Positions 38,601 through 51,500 of a DNA stretch of 64,000 nt are shown here, in pieces. A program made the position numbers and the translations under genes. The DNA is taken from the NCBI GenBank assembly GCA_036785325.1, contig JAXIVH010000015.1, forward strand, positions 1,453,281 to 1,517,280, in the 5' to 3' direction. Numbering within the stretch: position 1 is the first letter of the stretch; each line of letters starts with the position of its first letter. Source of the stretch: Urophycis tenuis. Its lineage: Eukaryota > Chordata > Actinopteri > Gadiformes > Phycidae. Below the pieces are notes generated by a model, which saw only the letters and a program-made list of their open reading frames with translations, was not told the origin of the DNA and searched no databases.

Positions 38601-41600
38601 TGAGTGAGAAACACTGCACTCATCATTTTTGAGAAACCGGTGATATTGGCACAGTGAAAGGTAATGCTACAGTGTGAACTGGTCCTGGTAATGCAGCTTT
38701 ACATATGAATCAAGTCACTGCTAATGTTCTTTTTTTAGAGGTATTCAGAATGACGAGTGTATCTGCTGTGGTAAAATGTGGCATGGGCATGGTTGTGCAT
38801 ATCACAACAGAGTGATTTGAAATAATTAGTGTATGATCCATCGCAGCCTTCCTGAAAAGATATTAGATTCAATAAAGGTTTCTCCTGCCGGTGTTGAAAT
38901 ACAACACAGATCTCTGCCTTCAACACAGGGGCTCATTGATCTTTCTCAGTACAATATTTGCGATGGGGAACATGCTGCCGTCATAAGCTTTACCACCACC
39001 TGAATATCAGTCTGTCCCACTACTGTTTCACACTATTGATTGTGGATGTTGAAAGTGTACTGCACCATATAGAAGTCTTGCAATGGATTGAAAGACAACT
39101 ATTTATTTATTTTCTCAGGCTTCATGTCACAAGTACTTGCATGGCTAGCTCTGATTTAAAACCCACTTAAGTAGTTTGTAAATTAGTCACAGTGGGGTGA
39201 GGACAACACGCTGCACAATTCCCTTGTTTTTAGAGCATTGGCTGTAATAAATAGCTGTGCCAGACTAACGACAAAAGGTTTGTATAAATCTGCCCCAGCG
39301 ATGGAAGGAAAAGTGGTGCAGCAGATGTATGAGCCCCCTGGCGAGCAGGGGGCCCCCAGCCCAGATGCACTTCCCAGCAAGCTTGCGGTAAATAAGGCAG
39401 AACTGTAAATTGTTTACCCACCAAACTCCTAATAGCTCATTAATACGGTGCGGCGACAGGTTGGGAGGTATTTTTGATGAGGTTAGCACTTGGCGATGCT
39501 CTGCACGGCTTCCTAAATCCATCCCTCGCCTCGGAATCGGCTCACCTGAGGCGGCATTTATTTCTTAAGCGTCGTTTGATTGGTATGCTTGAGGCTGTTC
39601 CTGACTGCTGGGCTTCCCAAAATAAGTCGTTAAATGGCGACTGGATTTCGGGAATGGACTAAAAACCTCCCCATCATTGAACATTAGGTAAATAAGACAA
39701 ACAGCAGAAGTGGTATCAGGACTGTTATGCTCCATGATCATTTTTTTGCAGGGTTTTGTCTTGCTTTTGGTGTGTCGTTCCTGTTCTCAAGGCAGGGCAG
39801 ACAGCCGTAGAGTCCACTTATTTCCATGGCGGGGTATTTCCAGGGTGTGGCGCTGTGTGGTATAAGAGGCATTTGGGATGAGCTTGGCCGAGTAGTAACT
39901 ATGTGCTCGGCAAGGCTTGGGGATAGAAATTCAGCGTTAATCACAAGCTTGTGGGCCTCTCTCAAGAGTCTCTCTTCAGCTAAGCTAACCCTCAGGAAGC
40001 CCACCTGGAGTTGGTAGTGCAGGATTACCCTTGTAGTGCGACCCAGGCCCATTTACTGTTGGGATTTACTGTTGGGTACAGTTTTCAGGAATCCTCATTT
40101 GTGAATGTCTTCATCATGAACTTATTTCTCTTTTTAAATGTGAAATTTGCATTCATTCATTCATTTCATTCATTGCCCACTTTTTATTTAATGTTAGTTG
40201 TTGAAAATGCAGGAAGAAACAATCCCAAACCATTGTCAACTGCTTCAGTGCTGCCTTTTAAACTCAAAATCCCAATGAATGGAAGGTCAAGTCTCTCCTT
40301 CTCTATCATATCCTTTATACAGGAAAGGCTTTTGGTCTCCCAAAATGTCCTCTATTTTGCTTCAGTTCAGTCCTACCTTTTGAGGGGAGTATTTGAATTG
40401 GAGAAAACCTCAGCTTCAATCACATGACAGGAAATGGCACCTTTTCTATTGTTGGTTGTTGAAGTACTGCAAGGTCAGAGTTCAGATGTCAAGGACAGGG
40501 TTGAGGTGCTCAAAGAGAGTTGACATTCACACATCTCACTCTTGATGTGTCGGATCATATTTGGTAAAATGTCAGTGTTTTAACAGGGGCCTTAAATGTC
40601 AGAACAGGAAGATTCAGCTTTACCTCTCCAGTGGTCCTCATGGAACTGTGTTTCTGTCGGCATATAAAGTACCTTCTGGGTTAGAGAAAGAGAAAGGAAA
40701 TGTGTTTTAGCTGCTATTTGAGGCGTTGATGACTTTGACGTTCTGTTATCGGTGAACATACATTGCAGTGGTGCAATTTAAAAAGATGAATGAGGGAGAG
40801 TGGTAAATACCTATTTTTCGAATATCTGTGAACCCCTACCTCCCTCCTCACACGTGCATTGATTCTGACTTTGTTTGGAGCCTGAAGATAGCTTTGAATG
40901 CATTGAAGCATTACAATTTTGAGGCAATGCTGCTGAGTTCTCTTATGACCAGCATCAGTTGATCCATTTTCCAACCTTGAATTGATATCGACTTGCGTCA
41001 TTTCGCTTCAGGTGATATGCCCAAGGAGGCTGCAGTGTACATTGTGACCGGCTGTAACACTCCCCTTCACAGAAATTTTATCGGATAAAGAAAAATGTTG
41101 ATAATATTTTCAAGAAATCTTCAATACAGAGTTCCGTTTTGTTTTTGTATATTTGCATATAATCTGTTGATCTAGAATTGCCAATCGCCGTCATGGTGTT
41201 TTTTTGATATTTCAAATCATTGGATAGACAGTTGAAGTCTCCCTAGCTGTGGCAGTTACAATTCAGTAACCTCCACTAGATGTGGCACTTACAATTCAGT
41301 AACCTCTACTAGATGTGGCAGTTACAATTTAGTAACCTCCACTAGATGTGGCAGTTACAATTCAGTAACCTCTACTAGATGTGGCAGTTACAATTTAGTA
41401 ACCTCCACTAGATGTGGCAGTTATAATTCAGTAACCTCCACTAGATGTGGCAGTTATAATTCAGTAACCTCCACTAGATGTGGCAGTTACTATTTAGTAA
41501 CCTCCACTAGATGTGGCAGTTACAATTCAGTAACCTCCACTAGATGTGGCAGTTACAATTCAGTAACCTCCACTAGATGTGGCAGTTACAATTCACCAAC

Positions 41601-43023
41601 CTCCACTAGATGTGGCAGTTACAATTTAGTAACCTCCACTAGATGTGGCATTTCCAATTCAGGTACAACCACTAGCTGGTGGCTGCTACATAGTTGTTCC
41701 ACTGGTGGATAAATGGCTATAAAACTTAAAGAGCCATTAAATATCTGTAAAATATTATAGTCTCATTCATGAATTTCACATAATGCGACTGTCCTGTAAT
41801 TTTTGGCTTTAATAGGCTCAACATAAGTGCCAAGCATCTAAATGGGCCCCTGGGGCAATGGACTAAAGGAAGGGAGGTAATGTCTAATTAACATGGAGAA
41901 TACTATTATAGATGCAGTGTGGTTGTGACTCAGTTCTTCTTCAGCAAGGAGGCTGGGTGAAAAGAAGCTGCAATGTACTACAATACAATTCAATAATACT
42001 ACCAAACATTTAAATAAATGTTTATATTCAATTCAAATTTTAAATGAATATAACCCCCAGAAATCCCCAAAACACCTTCTTACTTAATTATTCTCTGTGG
42101 GCGTCTGTGGGGCATCCTTCTTTGTTAATTACATTTGTGACAGGTACACACTCACTACAAATGCATTTGCCTGTTTTCCCTCTGTGTTCCACTGTCAAGC
42201 ACATTGTGTTTCATCATGAATTATTCATGCTGTACTTTATTTCTTTATTTATATATTTATTCAACAATTTCTTACGCAGGCAACCTTTGCCCGATTAAGG
42301 CGACCAACAGAATAGACTGGAATTATGATAGGACCAGGACTTTCAATTGCCACCCATTTCATTAGCAGTCACAGAAATTCACATTTGAAAGCCAGCTTTC
42401 AGGTCCTTTGAATGCTAGATCAAAGGTTCCAAGATGGAGGGCCCAGAAAGCACAGCGTGGACAAGGCATCACCCCTGCGTTTGATGCTTTCTATCAATGC
42501 TGCCGTCTCTTTATGGTCCCTCGTTTTAATTACCAACAACTGGGTGCGCATCACAACACCGGAGACGGGGAGAAGAGCCAGCTGTAATTCCCGGAGGAAC
42601 CACGGACTGTGCTCTGTTTAGCACAACATAGGGGAGCACCTACAAGACCTGTCGTGTCTTTGTTTCAGATCCTGGCTAATCCTGATTGGTTAATCCTGAG
42701 GCTTTGATCCGTACCAGAACACGCCATGTTAAGTCACGGATGTGGACGCAGAGTCTTGAAAACGATACACTTGTAGTCTGTCTGTTGCAGCGTGAAGGGG
42801 CTTTCACAGACCCTGGGCAGAGAACAGCGTCCTCTTGCCATGTCTTTAAAGCTTATTATGACTCCTCGCACAGTGATAATACGCTGTTCGGAGACATACA
42901 TTTGTTGGGGAGAAATAAAAGGCCAGATGAAAGAGGCATGATAAATCCTTGCGATTAATCAATTTCTTCTGGTGCATCTTGTAATTCCTACCCTGCTATC
43001 TGCTTGTATGCTCTGTATGTATG

Positions 43024-43062
<39 letters not shown>

Positions 43063-46000
43063 TGTATATGAATACACAGCAACCCATGAACTGTCACATG
43101 GCCTTGGTCTTGGTTAGAAGAGAGGTTGTGTTCCTTCCTTTACAATCTTTGTTTCACATTCTGTCTTGAGTAGAGTTACAGAAAAAACGACATCTGTTAC
43201 ATGTTACATTGTTGTACTGCGATTTTTTATTTCAGAAAAAAAAGCTTAACTCTTTTTTAACATGATTCTGAGGTAAAGGCTGTCTTGTTGACAAATTATT
43301 TAGAAAATATACCCAAGTTCCTGGCAGGTGGCATCAATCCATGGCATCGATTCAGAAAAACAACTGAAATGTATTCATACCCCCTGTGTGATTCCTCTTG
43401 ACCCACAGGGGCTGCCGACTCTAAAGGTAGCAGTGTAATGAGACTGAAGCCTCTCTCATCCCAGAGCTGTCAGAACTTGCTCTCTGTTCCCCCCCCTCCA
43501 CACACACACACACACACACCCTTGAGTGGGAGTACCAGGGGAAATGGTACAACTACTCCAGAATTACCTCCTTAGCCAATTAACTTGAGCCTGCTGCTTC
43601 TTCCCCGCCACTTTATTCAGTGTGACATCCCCAGTTGTGGAGCCTAATATGTGGCTTTCTTCTCTCTTCTTCTGGCAGCACGTTGCTCCAGGGGGGTTCA
43701 CCTGGAGCAACCTTCATCTGAGGATGATTTAGGATATAGACTACACACAGCCCAGGTCTTTGTGACACTTTAAAGTGGTGACACAACGCACCTTGTTCAG
43801 GGCCTCTCCACTGGGTGCCCTGGAACCAGCCTGGCCTTGTTTTACAAGGTCAACACAAAATGTGTAGTTGACCTGCTCTTAAATAGCTCAACATTCACTG
43901 TCCTGGGTTTTGGGAGCTTGAAGCTCTGAGTTGACACAGGATCACCATGATCAGATTAATTTAACAAGGACTGGAACAACAACAACTGGAACACTTGCAG
44001 GCATATAATCCAAAACCTATTCCTGTAAGAAAATTAAGTGTCTTTGTTTGTCATCTGTGTTGATGCAGGAAACACAATAAGTGGCTGAACGATGCCACTG
44101 ATATGAGCAGTGTAGCCACCACTGGGAGGGTAGAGAACCTTGTGCTTGTTACGCCCATTGGATGAAGCAGTCCCCCAAAGCACATTTGTCACCACCGTGT
44201 CCTTTGGAGAAGTTTACATTTCTGGGTTCTAGAGAGACAAACAAATCACAACATCAGTTTGGTTAATTGATAGATGCATGGAGAGAAATGTGTCATACAT
44301 TAGATATATGGTTTAGCCTATCAGGATAGGCTATAAACTGAAGGTTGTTGCTTGAACCTAGATACAGGTATCTACAAGACAAGACAGGATACCAGAAATG
44401 TTATTTCCACACAACCAGGGTCAGTGATAATTGATTTCAGTACAGCATGCTTTACTACTGGTTGCACAGTACACATATAAACATACATACACTTTTAGCT
44501 GGATGACACACACACGTGGTAAACATGACAGAAACACAAAAACATGGCGGTTAGTGCATGGACATTCAGTTGAGTGTGTGCGTGTGTTCCCCTGTGTCTG
44601 AGGTGTTCAGGGTTCTGACAGCAATGGGAACGCAGCTGCTGTGGAACCTATTGGTTTTTGTACTCCTGACTAAGGGCTGGAAGGGGTGGTGGGTCGGCTG
44701 CTATTTTGCCAGCTCTTATGGTTGTGTGTTTGGTGTAGAGGGAATTATGTGAAAGAGTATTCAGTTTCGCTGTAATAATATCTATCTAATAATATAACAA
44801 ATATCGAAAATAATATCTATAAACCTAGAGACCATTCTTCTACAGCTGCCTCAACCCCCACACAATGCCCATGAGCAAGGAATAACTCCCAATGGCCAAG
44901 ACACTAGTAAATGATACCATTCTCCAAATCCAACAGCTTCTCTAAACTGTTGACGTAAATAAGAACAACGTTCATTATACATCATTAACTGAGGATGAAA
45001 ATATGATAGACTCCATCAGTTGTCAGATAATTACCATCACAAATTAAACCGTGAAGCTAAAGGTCTGATTGGGCGTAGTTTTGTGTGCCTCAGGAGGTGT
45101 GAGTAAATTGCTGAGAATAATTACTCAGTTAATTTGTGCTCATACAGGCTACTGCACACACTGTGTTATCAGTCATTAGGTGAGCATGCCACATCCTCCA
45201 ACCTGGAAAAGTACAGTTTGGGAACTTTTCTCTGAAGGCATTTCAGAAATAGTCCCAATCCTCCCTCCCGCCATAGGATTCAACTTTCTGTGTGGCTGTC
45301 TTCACGTTTGATGGCGTAGCCTGTTTTCCCTGACCTCCTTGTTCCTCCTGCATGTTTCATATTTCAATCCGAGGAAATCACAGCTGAAGCCTCATCCTCA
45401 CCTTCTTATAGGATCCGGCTCCCATGAGGAAACAAATGGTCCTTTAATGCCGATGAAAGACACTCGGCCGGCTCCACAGCTGCAGGCTCATATTGCAGTT
45501 ATTTGTCAGACGTCAGTCTCAAATCATCACCGCCGCTGTTTTATCAGCACTGGAGTGTGTGGGTCAGCCGTCTTTACATTTTCCAGCTACAGCTTGATAC
45601 ACAGCACACTGAGGAAACAGGAAACACCTGCCATAGTCTTTGTTGCACCAGGTTTACTGCTAAGGGATTTTCTTTTAGTGAGGTTCGCTAACCAAACTAA
45701 AAGCGTCATGCTCTTTTTTGTAAAAACCACACCGCCAATCAATCTAATTTTCTTCTCAAAATAAAATGCACTTATTGACGGTGAGGCCCTATGCCAATCC
45801 ATTGTGTTTGTGTTCCTTCCATAACCCTCTTCAAAGCCGAAAGTGGAGTTGCTGAACTGTCCCTAATTATTATAATCACCGAATGCCTCCCTTGATTACC
45901 TCTCTCCATCTCTCCGACTCTCTCTAGGTAATATCAACGACTGCTCACTCCACTATTATTTCTTCCTGCTGGCGGGCATCCAGGGCGTCACCTTGCTAGT

Positions 46001-46079
46001 CTTCCTCATCGTCTCAGTCAAGTACGACAAGCAGAAGGGCAGGACAGGAACTTACAAGCGGAGACTGTCCACTTCCTGA
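25025..46079 (+). CDS. slc15a4: Solute carrier family 15 member 4 (PHT1), proton-coupled histidine/oligopeptide transporter (complete)
   Basis: Exons are 25025-25600, 26552-26847, 27601-27742, 28236-28316, 30177-30357, 34136-34294, 38441-38599 and 45928-46079 (TGA), all GT-AG with closing phases. They give 581 residues, against 577 for the human 8-exon gene. The family exports histidine and di/tripeptides from endolysosomes with protons and scaffolds innate immune (TLR7/9-IRF5) signalling in mammals. The N-terminus has an acidic dileucine sorting motif EGTPLL (residues 9-14) for lysosomal targeting. TM1 carries the POT-family ESLERIAFYG (E41, E44, R45), and residues 204-215 hold the PTR2 signature FFNWFYWCINLG. 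Later blocks are PYWTVYFQ, LIGISEIFASIAGLEFAYA and MGLFFFFSGIGSFVGSG in the C-terminal helices, and the basic tail VKYDKQKG. The ATG chosen is the only one upstream of the family N-terminus in this frame and directly precedes the sorting motif. The exon 2 acceptor is unusual (separate entry). Confidence 0.96.
25601..26551 (+). other. slc15a4 intron 1
   Basis: AT-rich intron with no element before the duplicated (TG)n blocks at its 3' end (26360-26550). Open frames seen here are random. Confidence 0.6.
26360..26550 (+). repeat. Duplicated flank plus (TG)n blocks at slc15a4 exon 2 acceptor
   Basis: The 20-bp word ATCAGTGGTTTGATATGATG occurs at 26360-26379 and again at 26497-26516. Each copy is followed by a TG run (26378-26465 and 26515-26549) and then by (G)GTGAAGGA. 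The unit is about 137 bp and includes the first bases of exon 2. It looks like a local tandem duplication across the intron-exon boundary, with the distal copy degraded. Confidence 0.9.
26552..26847 (+). CDS. slc15a4: slc15a4 exon 2 with (TG)n acceptor
   Basis: It encodes VKDRGPEATRRFFNWFYW through LPKEPNLL in phase 0 to 2. The acceptor is a (TG) run ending GTGTAG at 26551, with no C/U-rich pyrimidine tract in the 35 bp before it. About 137 bp upstream lies a second copy of the same flank (ATCAGTGGTTTGATATGATG, TG run, GGTGAAGGA) that lacks the TAG, so only the proximal copy has a usable AG. Confidence 0.93.
26848..28235 (+). other. slc15a4 introns 2-3 and exon 3
   Basis: Exon 3 (27601-27742) lies between two introns. 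Intron 3 has an ATGTA pentamer run near 27762-27780, poly(T) at 27808-27827, and the TG/GC tract at 28032-28104. Confidence 0.65.
28032..28104. repeat. (TG)n-(CG)n alternating purine-pyrimidine tract
   Basis: About 60 bp of TG followed directly by (GC)7, all alternating purine-pyrimidine: a classical Z-DNA-forming composition. It lies in slc15a4 intron 3, 131 bp before exon 4. Confidence 0.95.
28990..29078. repeat. (TG)n microsatellite
   Basis: About 89 bp of near-perfect TG in slc15a4 intron 4. Confidence 0.97.
29262..29405 (-). mobile_element. tRNA-derived SINE relic (minus)
   Basis: Read on the minus strand, it has CTGGGTTCCAACCCC (B box), then a body with GGGCATCCTTGAGGAAGGG, then the tail AACTTTGGATAAAAGCACCTG. 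It is the same layout as the copies at 19185 and 31655. Confidence 0.7.
30358..34135 (+). other. slc15a4 intron 5
   Basis: A 3.8-kb intron with GA-rich low complexity at about 30618-30730, a SINE relic (31655-31795), a CA-rich patch (31964-32030) and a short TA/CA run near 33360-33396. No exon is visible. Confidence 0.6.
31655..31795 (+). mobile_element. tRNA-derived SINE relic
   Basis: B-box-like GGGTTCCAACCCC at 31711-31723, and the tail AACTTTGGACAAAAGTAACA resembling the teleost SINE tail CTTTGGATAAAAGC. It is sense to slc15a4. Confidence 0.65.
34295..38440 (+). other. slc15a4 intron 6
   Basis: A 4.1-kb intron carrying the 30-bp AT-rich minisatellite plus (TA)n (35381-35675). The remainder is unique sequence with no recognised element. 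Confidence 0.6.
35381..35675. repeat. 30-bp AT-rich minisatellite (9 units) plus (TA)n
   Basis: Nine units of the 30-mer beginning ACTTTATACATATAACCTTT start at 35381, 35411 and so on to 35621, with a few substitutions in units 4-5. They run directly into a (TA)n tract (about 35646-35675). Intronic in slc15a4. Confidence 0.96.
41248..41676. repeat. 33-bp minisatellite (13 units)
   Basis: Thirteen head-to-tail 33-bp units (TGTGGCAGTTACAATTCAGT then AACCTCCACTAGA) start at 41248 and every 33 bp after. Interior units alternate between CAATTCAG and CAATTTAG; the last unit is divergent. In slc15a4 intron 7. Confidence 0.95.
43021..43061. repeat. (TA)n microsatellite
   Basis: ATGT then (AT)n, about 40 bp, in slc15a4 intron 7. 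Confidence 0.95.
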
Positions 46080-47323
46080 CCACAGTCATAACTGCACCAT
46101 GCATGCACCACTGTGCCTTGTCCTCTTACAATAAGCCTGAGAAGGAGTTCCCCCTCCATGATGACATCATCCAGTTCTTCTTGCTTGATGGCTCTTCCAG
46201 AAAAAAGGAGTCATCACTTTTATTTAAGGGTTAATTTTTGTGCTGTGTTTTTTTTGCAGTGTTCTTATTTAAAATATTTTTGACAGGGATTACTTGGCCT
46301 TACTTTATAAAGATAAGAGCTTTACATCATTCAATTGATGTGAACGTACGCCTGGAAGCTTTAAGGGTCAAGGCTGAAGTGACAAGGTGAGTAGAGTACG
46401 TTCCAATCACAAGTTTGGATTGCTGAGGTACTTCTCCACTTAAGTGTGTTTTTGAATTTGCACTCCAGTTGAGGACTAGTGATCATACTTAAAAGTGTTC
46501 GATGATTCAATGATTATGTCTCAAGGTGATTTTATGGTGCCTTTTCTCTTGCGGTACTTTTGGTAAGGCTTTGTGTAAATGGCAATAACCACTTTTGTAT
46601 AATAGAATTCACCTGTCTGTGGTTAGACTTTTATTATTTCAGGATAAGCAGTTTAAATTTGTAGTAATTTTAGTTTATACATGTATCATTAATTTCACTT
46701 GCAAATCACTTGCATTTAGATAAATGTGCCGACCCATTGCAAAAGGTTTACTGAGCAGCTGCATTTATCTTGTTGTTTATTATTGCTTACATTTTAGATA
46801 ATTAAAACATCCAAATGAATTGACTAGATGTTTGTATTTTTGTCTCTTATAATTACTCTTATTAAATATTTTAACAGCATTTCATTGATTATACTGTTAA
46901 CCCACCTGGAAATTGAGCACAAAATACATAAAACTTGGATTATTTGTACCAGAAAAATCCATTTCTTATTTCAATGGCAGTTATATTGACGCTTCAAGTG
47001 ATTTACATTCTATGTGTCTTTTCTTTTGGTGGCTTGAAAAAAAGATAGAACTGTATCCCATTCCACTGATTATTTATTTGATTTTCTTTGTCATATGAGA
47101 GAAAGAATTGATTTAGAGGTTCTGAACTTTAATGAAATAACAGCACAGGAATGTGTTCTGAAAGTTATCCTTGACATTAAATGTGTGAATTCTAAAATGT
47201 TTTTGTCAATTCATATATTTTTTAGAGGAGCAAACATAGCATTCATATGAATTTCTGAATTTTAAGAGCACTTATTGGCCACAAATAATTTGGATTCATC
47301 GTATGTGTGTGTGTAAACATATA

Positions 47324-47460
<137 letters not shown>

Positions 47461-48506
47461 CCACATACCCTGATGTCCTTCTCTCCAACCTGCTCTACTG
47501 GTTGAGGTCAACAGGTCCCACCGATGCTGTAAACATATTGTTTTGTCTTAACCATGGGAAAAAAGACACCTGGTAGTTGAATGGCGTCCAGGGAAAAAGA
47601 TGAGTTAATTGGATAATTGACTATTACTTTTGTACTCAGAACAGCAGATGCTTCAGATGATGTTCTTCTTGTTGTTGCCAGATTAAGGCATATCATTACA
47701 TGTTAATTAAGATAAGGCTAATGCGCGCATATTAGAACAGAAAAACCTGCCCTCAGGCAGACACATTCGTCATCATTAAATATTAATGATCAGCGTTTAC
47801 ACGCCAATATCTCTAATCAAGCTGTTAATCCTTGTAAGGTATGACATACAAGGACATACAATTCTTCATACAACTCAGGATTGCTCATGGTTAGGAAAGG
47901 CTTTGCCTTGACGGAGAGGCAACTTGGATAAGAGGTGGCCTTCTGTTGCCTTGAGTCTCTTGAACACATTACCAACACAGTGAGCAATGCATGCACTTCA
48001 GAATGGAGTAAGAATAAAATAGAAAATATGTGAATCGTAACACATTTTCAATGGAAATGACTACAGCCTTAAAAATTGAATTTACTATATCCATGAAAAC
48101 TGAAGAGTGTTATTTATTTGCCACTTGGCTGGCAGTGTTCCTTGGAAGTGAAAACGTCAGATCATCTGTGAAATAAACAACTATAACATGTCTCTGCGGC
48201 GTGGATTTATCTGGATTTACAGCGTGATCCTGCTGATCCCATGTGCTGCTCCCCGCCGCTAGGACACGTTTACTGTTCAGCCATGGCCAGGTGGTAGGGG
48301 AGGGGGAAGGAGGTGTACAAGCAGGATAAATCTTCCACAGGTCCGATGAGCGACGTTCCCCATCACCAGGTGTATCTCTACGGCCCCTTTGACCTTTTCA
48401 AGGCTCACTCACTCCCCTCCTCCACCTCCCAACAGGCTGAAGCCAATAGATTTTTCCCAGCCTTCACATGCAGCAGTGGATGATAAGACCATGCCTGCCA
48501 GAGCCA

Positions 48507-48528
48507 CCCCCCCCCCCCCCCCCCCCCC
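48507..48528. repeat. Poly(C) run
   Basis: A run of 22 C in the slc15a4-tmem132c intergenic region. Confidence 0.93.
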
Positions 48529-51500
48529 ACCCCCAACAGGCCTCTGTGTCTGTATGACACGGTTTGATGCCCTGCTGTTCTGGCTGCTGCTGGGGCGTTG
48601 CCAGCCATCAGTGTATTTCCTTCGGGTGCTTACTTCATCACTGATATTCTATAGTAGTTAATGTTGCTGTGGATGGATGAATCATAATATAGTTATTCTA
48701 ACTGTATCATTTTCTTGTTGATGCATCTTAATGTATCTCATGCAGTTCAGTTTGAAGTGTAAACTGCCCCCCCCCCCACCAATCATGTTTATCATCTTAG
48801 ATCAATCGTACTATTAATGCTTGTGGTCAGCAACATGCTTTTTGAAGAGGAGCGGTCACAGCTCTTGTTACCATACAACACCTATACTCAGTGCTTGTGG
48901 AGCAGACATTTCCCACAGCAGATGCTTGGACTCCTGCGTGTCCTCACGCGGTGGGCCGTCCCGCTGTGTGCTCTGTGGGACATGGTGCTTACAGAACCTA
49001 TGTTTGGCTGTGGCCCGCAACTGTTTGTGGACACCATTATGTCCGGTTCCCCATGGCTCCATCTGCAGAAACTGGTTGGAATGGAGTGTCAAACTGACCT
49101 TGACAGCTGCTCATCTTCTGTAATTCTTGATCTTTAAGTGTGTGCTAGAAGGTGTGTGTAATGGAGTGTGTGTGTGTGATTGTTTAGTTCACCGCTGCTA
49201 TGAACCATGTTTGCAAGTGAATACAAAGATGACAGCATGAATCAAATAGTGTACAATTAATTAAAAAGTGCTGGAACATCTGTTCCACTGACAGTACAGC
49301 AGTGAAATATTGATCATTTTCTGTTCTCACACCATCAACCTCATAAAAAACCCCTGAAATCCTTGTTTGGATTTGATTTAATTTTGAAACATTTAATTCA
49401 GGGGTAGTCAGCTCTTCAAGGACAACTCAAACCTCTTTGTCTTTGCTGACTGTGTGTCTTTGCTGACTGTGTATCTTCCGTGACCATAATTGTGTGCACA
49501 TCCAGCGCCCTGGAGGCTGAGAGTGGACCTCGCAGACCAGAGGTGAAGGAATTGTATGCATTGGTTTTGTTCCTGCAGGACAAGACCAAAGCCACCATCA
49601 GCAGTCACTGTGCTGTGTTAATTATGCCATTTGAAACTGTTGAAAGTCGTCACAGGCATGGTGCTGCTGAGGAGACTCATCGTTGTCATCCTTCACATTC
49701 CACGTAAGACAGGCCGCCATCCGCCCCCCCTTCCCCCATCTCCTTCAAGCCCCTTACTGATCAATCCCCTGTGTGGCGGCTGATGGGCCAGCAGCCCTCG
49801 CCACGGTAACACAGGGATGGGGACGCAGGGGAGCGGAGCGGGGAGTGCGCGCGCAACGGGGGAAAGATTTCCCATTTCTCTCAGGGAAGATGAGCAACCG
49901 AGACAGACGAAGATAAAGGAGAGAGAGTGAGGGTAAGAGAGGCCGCAGCAGTGTTATCCCTCTCTTTGCTTTCTCTGGTGTGTGTGTGTGGAGACAGAAA
50001 GAGGAGGGATGTGTTCCCGCTGGTTTAGTGCCCTGTATATGAAGCATACCATAACTATTATAAGGAGGCCTTATATTCATAAGGCCTGGTGTTGTTTTAC
50101 TGTACGTTTTAGAAGACTTTGATATATGCCTGACCTGCCTGTTGTAATCAGGTTGACACAAGCCAGAGCCAACATGACCAGTGATGATCAGTGGTTCATA
50201 TTTGTTTCATGCTAATTAAATGGCGCCGTCTCTATTGATTGGCCGAATCGACATGCAAAAGGAAAACAAAGTCAATCTTGACTCTCTTCTTTTGAGCTTT
50301 GGCCTTTGCTTTGACCCCTGCCTGAGGTTACACACCAGTTCAAATCTTTTAATGATGCAACACTGCTGGTCACTTGTGCTTTTATGAAGTCAGTCGAAGA
50401 CTAATTTAACAATGTAGTCAGTCAGTGCTGTAGAAATGTCACAGGATCAATTGTTAAAGGATGACAGGAGTAAATGTGTCATTGGAGGTACGTATAAGGA
50501 GTGCCTTTAGAGACGCTGTGAAATGACATTTAGAGTGTAGTTCTGTCACAGTAAAGCAGGCATGGGCAAATCATTTACAAAGAACTTGATTTCAACCTGA
50601 TTTAATTGGATAAAGCAAACAAAGTTGGTTTTATCCAATCATGTTTTAATTATTGAATACACTAAGAAGATAGAAAAAAGCCACTTATTATGTACTTGTG
50701 TCTTTAACTAATACATGCTCTGCACAAACATGATCAGTCACTGCTGGGCAGTGGAATCCTGATATATATATATATCTTTTCAATACTCTTTTGCTCAAAT
50801 AATGCTTGTTCAATGCTTGTTCAATGCTATGAAATCTGTCAAACCAACTGTGGTTGAGGTAACTCCATTTGAGAACAGGCAAATTAGTTGTGGAAAGTGA
50901 TGGTGTTAGCCTCAGGGAACAACCAGGCCAGGCAATCAGTTGCTGTCTCACAGAGCCAGCCTTTCCATACAGAAAGTCTGGGACACAGCTGATTAACAGA
51001 GTCAAGAACCACCTACTTATCAGGAAGAGGTCTTGATTGACATGCAAGCATGACCAATCAGACCCTTGAACAGACCTGTCATGAGATAAACGTTATTTAC
51101 AGTTGCTCCACAATGTATGACAAAAATAAGCCATACCGGCGATGCCAGATGTACGCCATACCAGATGTACGCCTACATTTCTGTGAGTGACAATTCTGAC
51201 AGCCAATGGGAATCGTGTTTGAATTTCTGCAAGACACTGGACAGCTTAACTTGCTCTATGTATGAGATGTTCAGGCCAGTCACATGGTGCCGTAGTGCTA
51301 TTGAACCAAAGAGGCTCAGTAGTTGCTGATAAGCCACACGGATGGTGATAAAGCCATTTGTCATAGAGCTTCATCATAACTAGTTTTCATTTCGATCATG
51401 TCAGTAATTACACAAGTAGTCGGTTAACATAAGCGGCTGAAGCTCATCCTTCACTCTATTGTGACAACTGCAGAAGAACCTTTGCTCTGCAAACTGTAAT

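Larger units (their letters stand above)
38600..45927 (+). other. slc15a4 intron 7 (largest intron)
   Basis: 7.3 kb before the terminal exon. It contains the 33-bp minisatellite at 41248-41676, a (TA)n run at 43021-43061 and a short CA run at 43498-43520. Long stretches (39200-39660, 42400-42960, 45250-45800) are free of simple repeats and could be conserved non-coding sequence, which I cannot test. No exon was seen. Confidence 0.55.

Noticed and set aside
45339..45802. 141-residue + frame and overlapping minus frame just before slc15a4 exon 8
   Set aside because: No recognisable motif, and it lies inside an intron with a good acceptor downstream; probably random.
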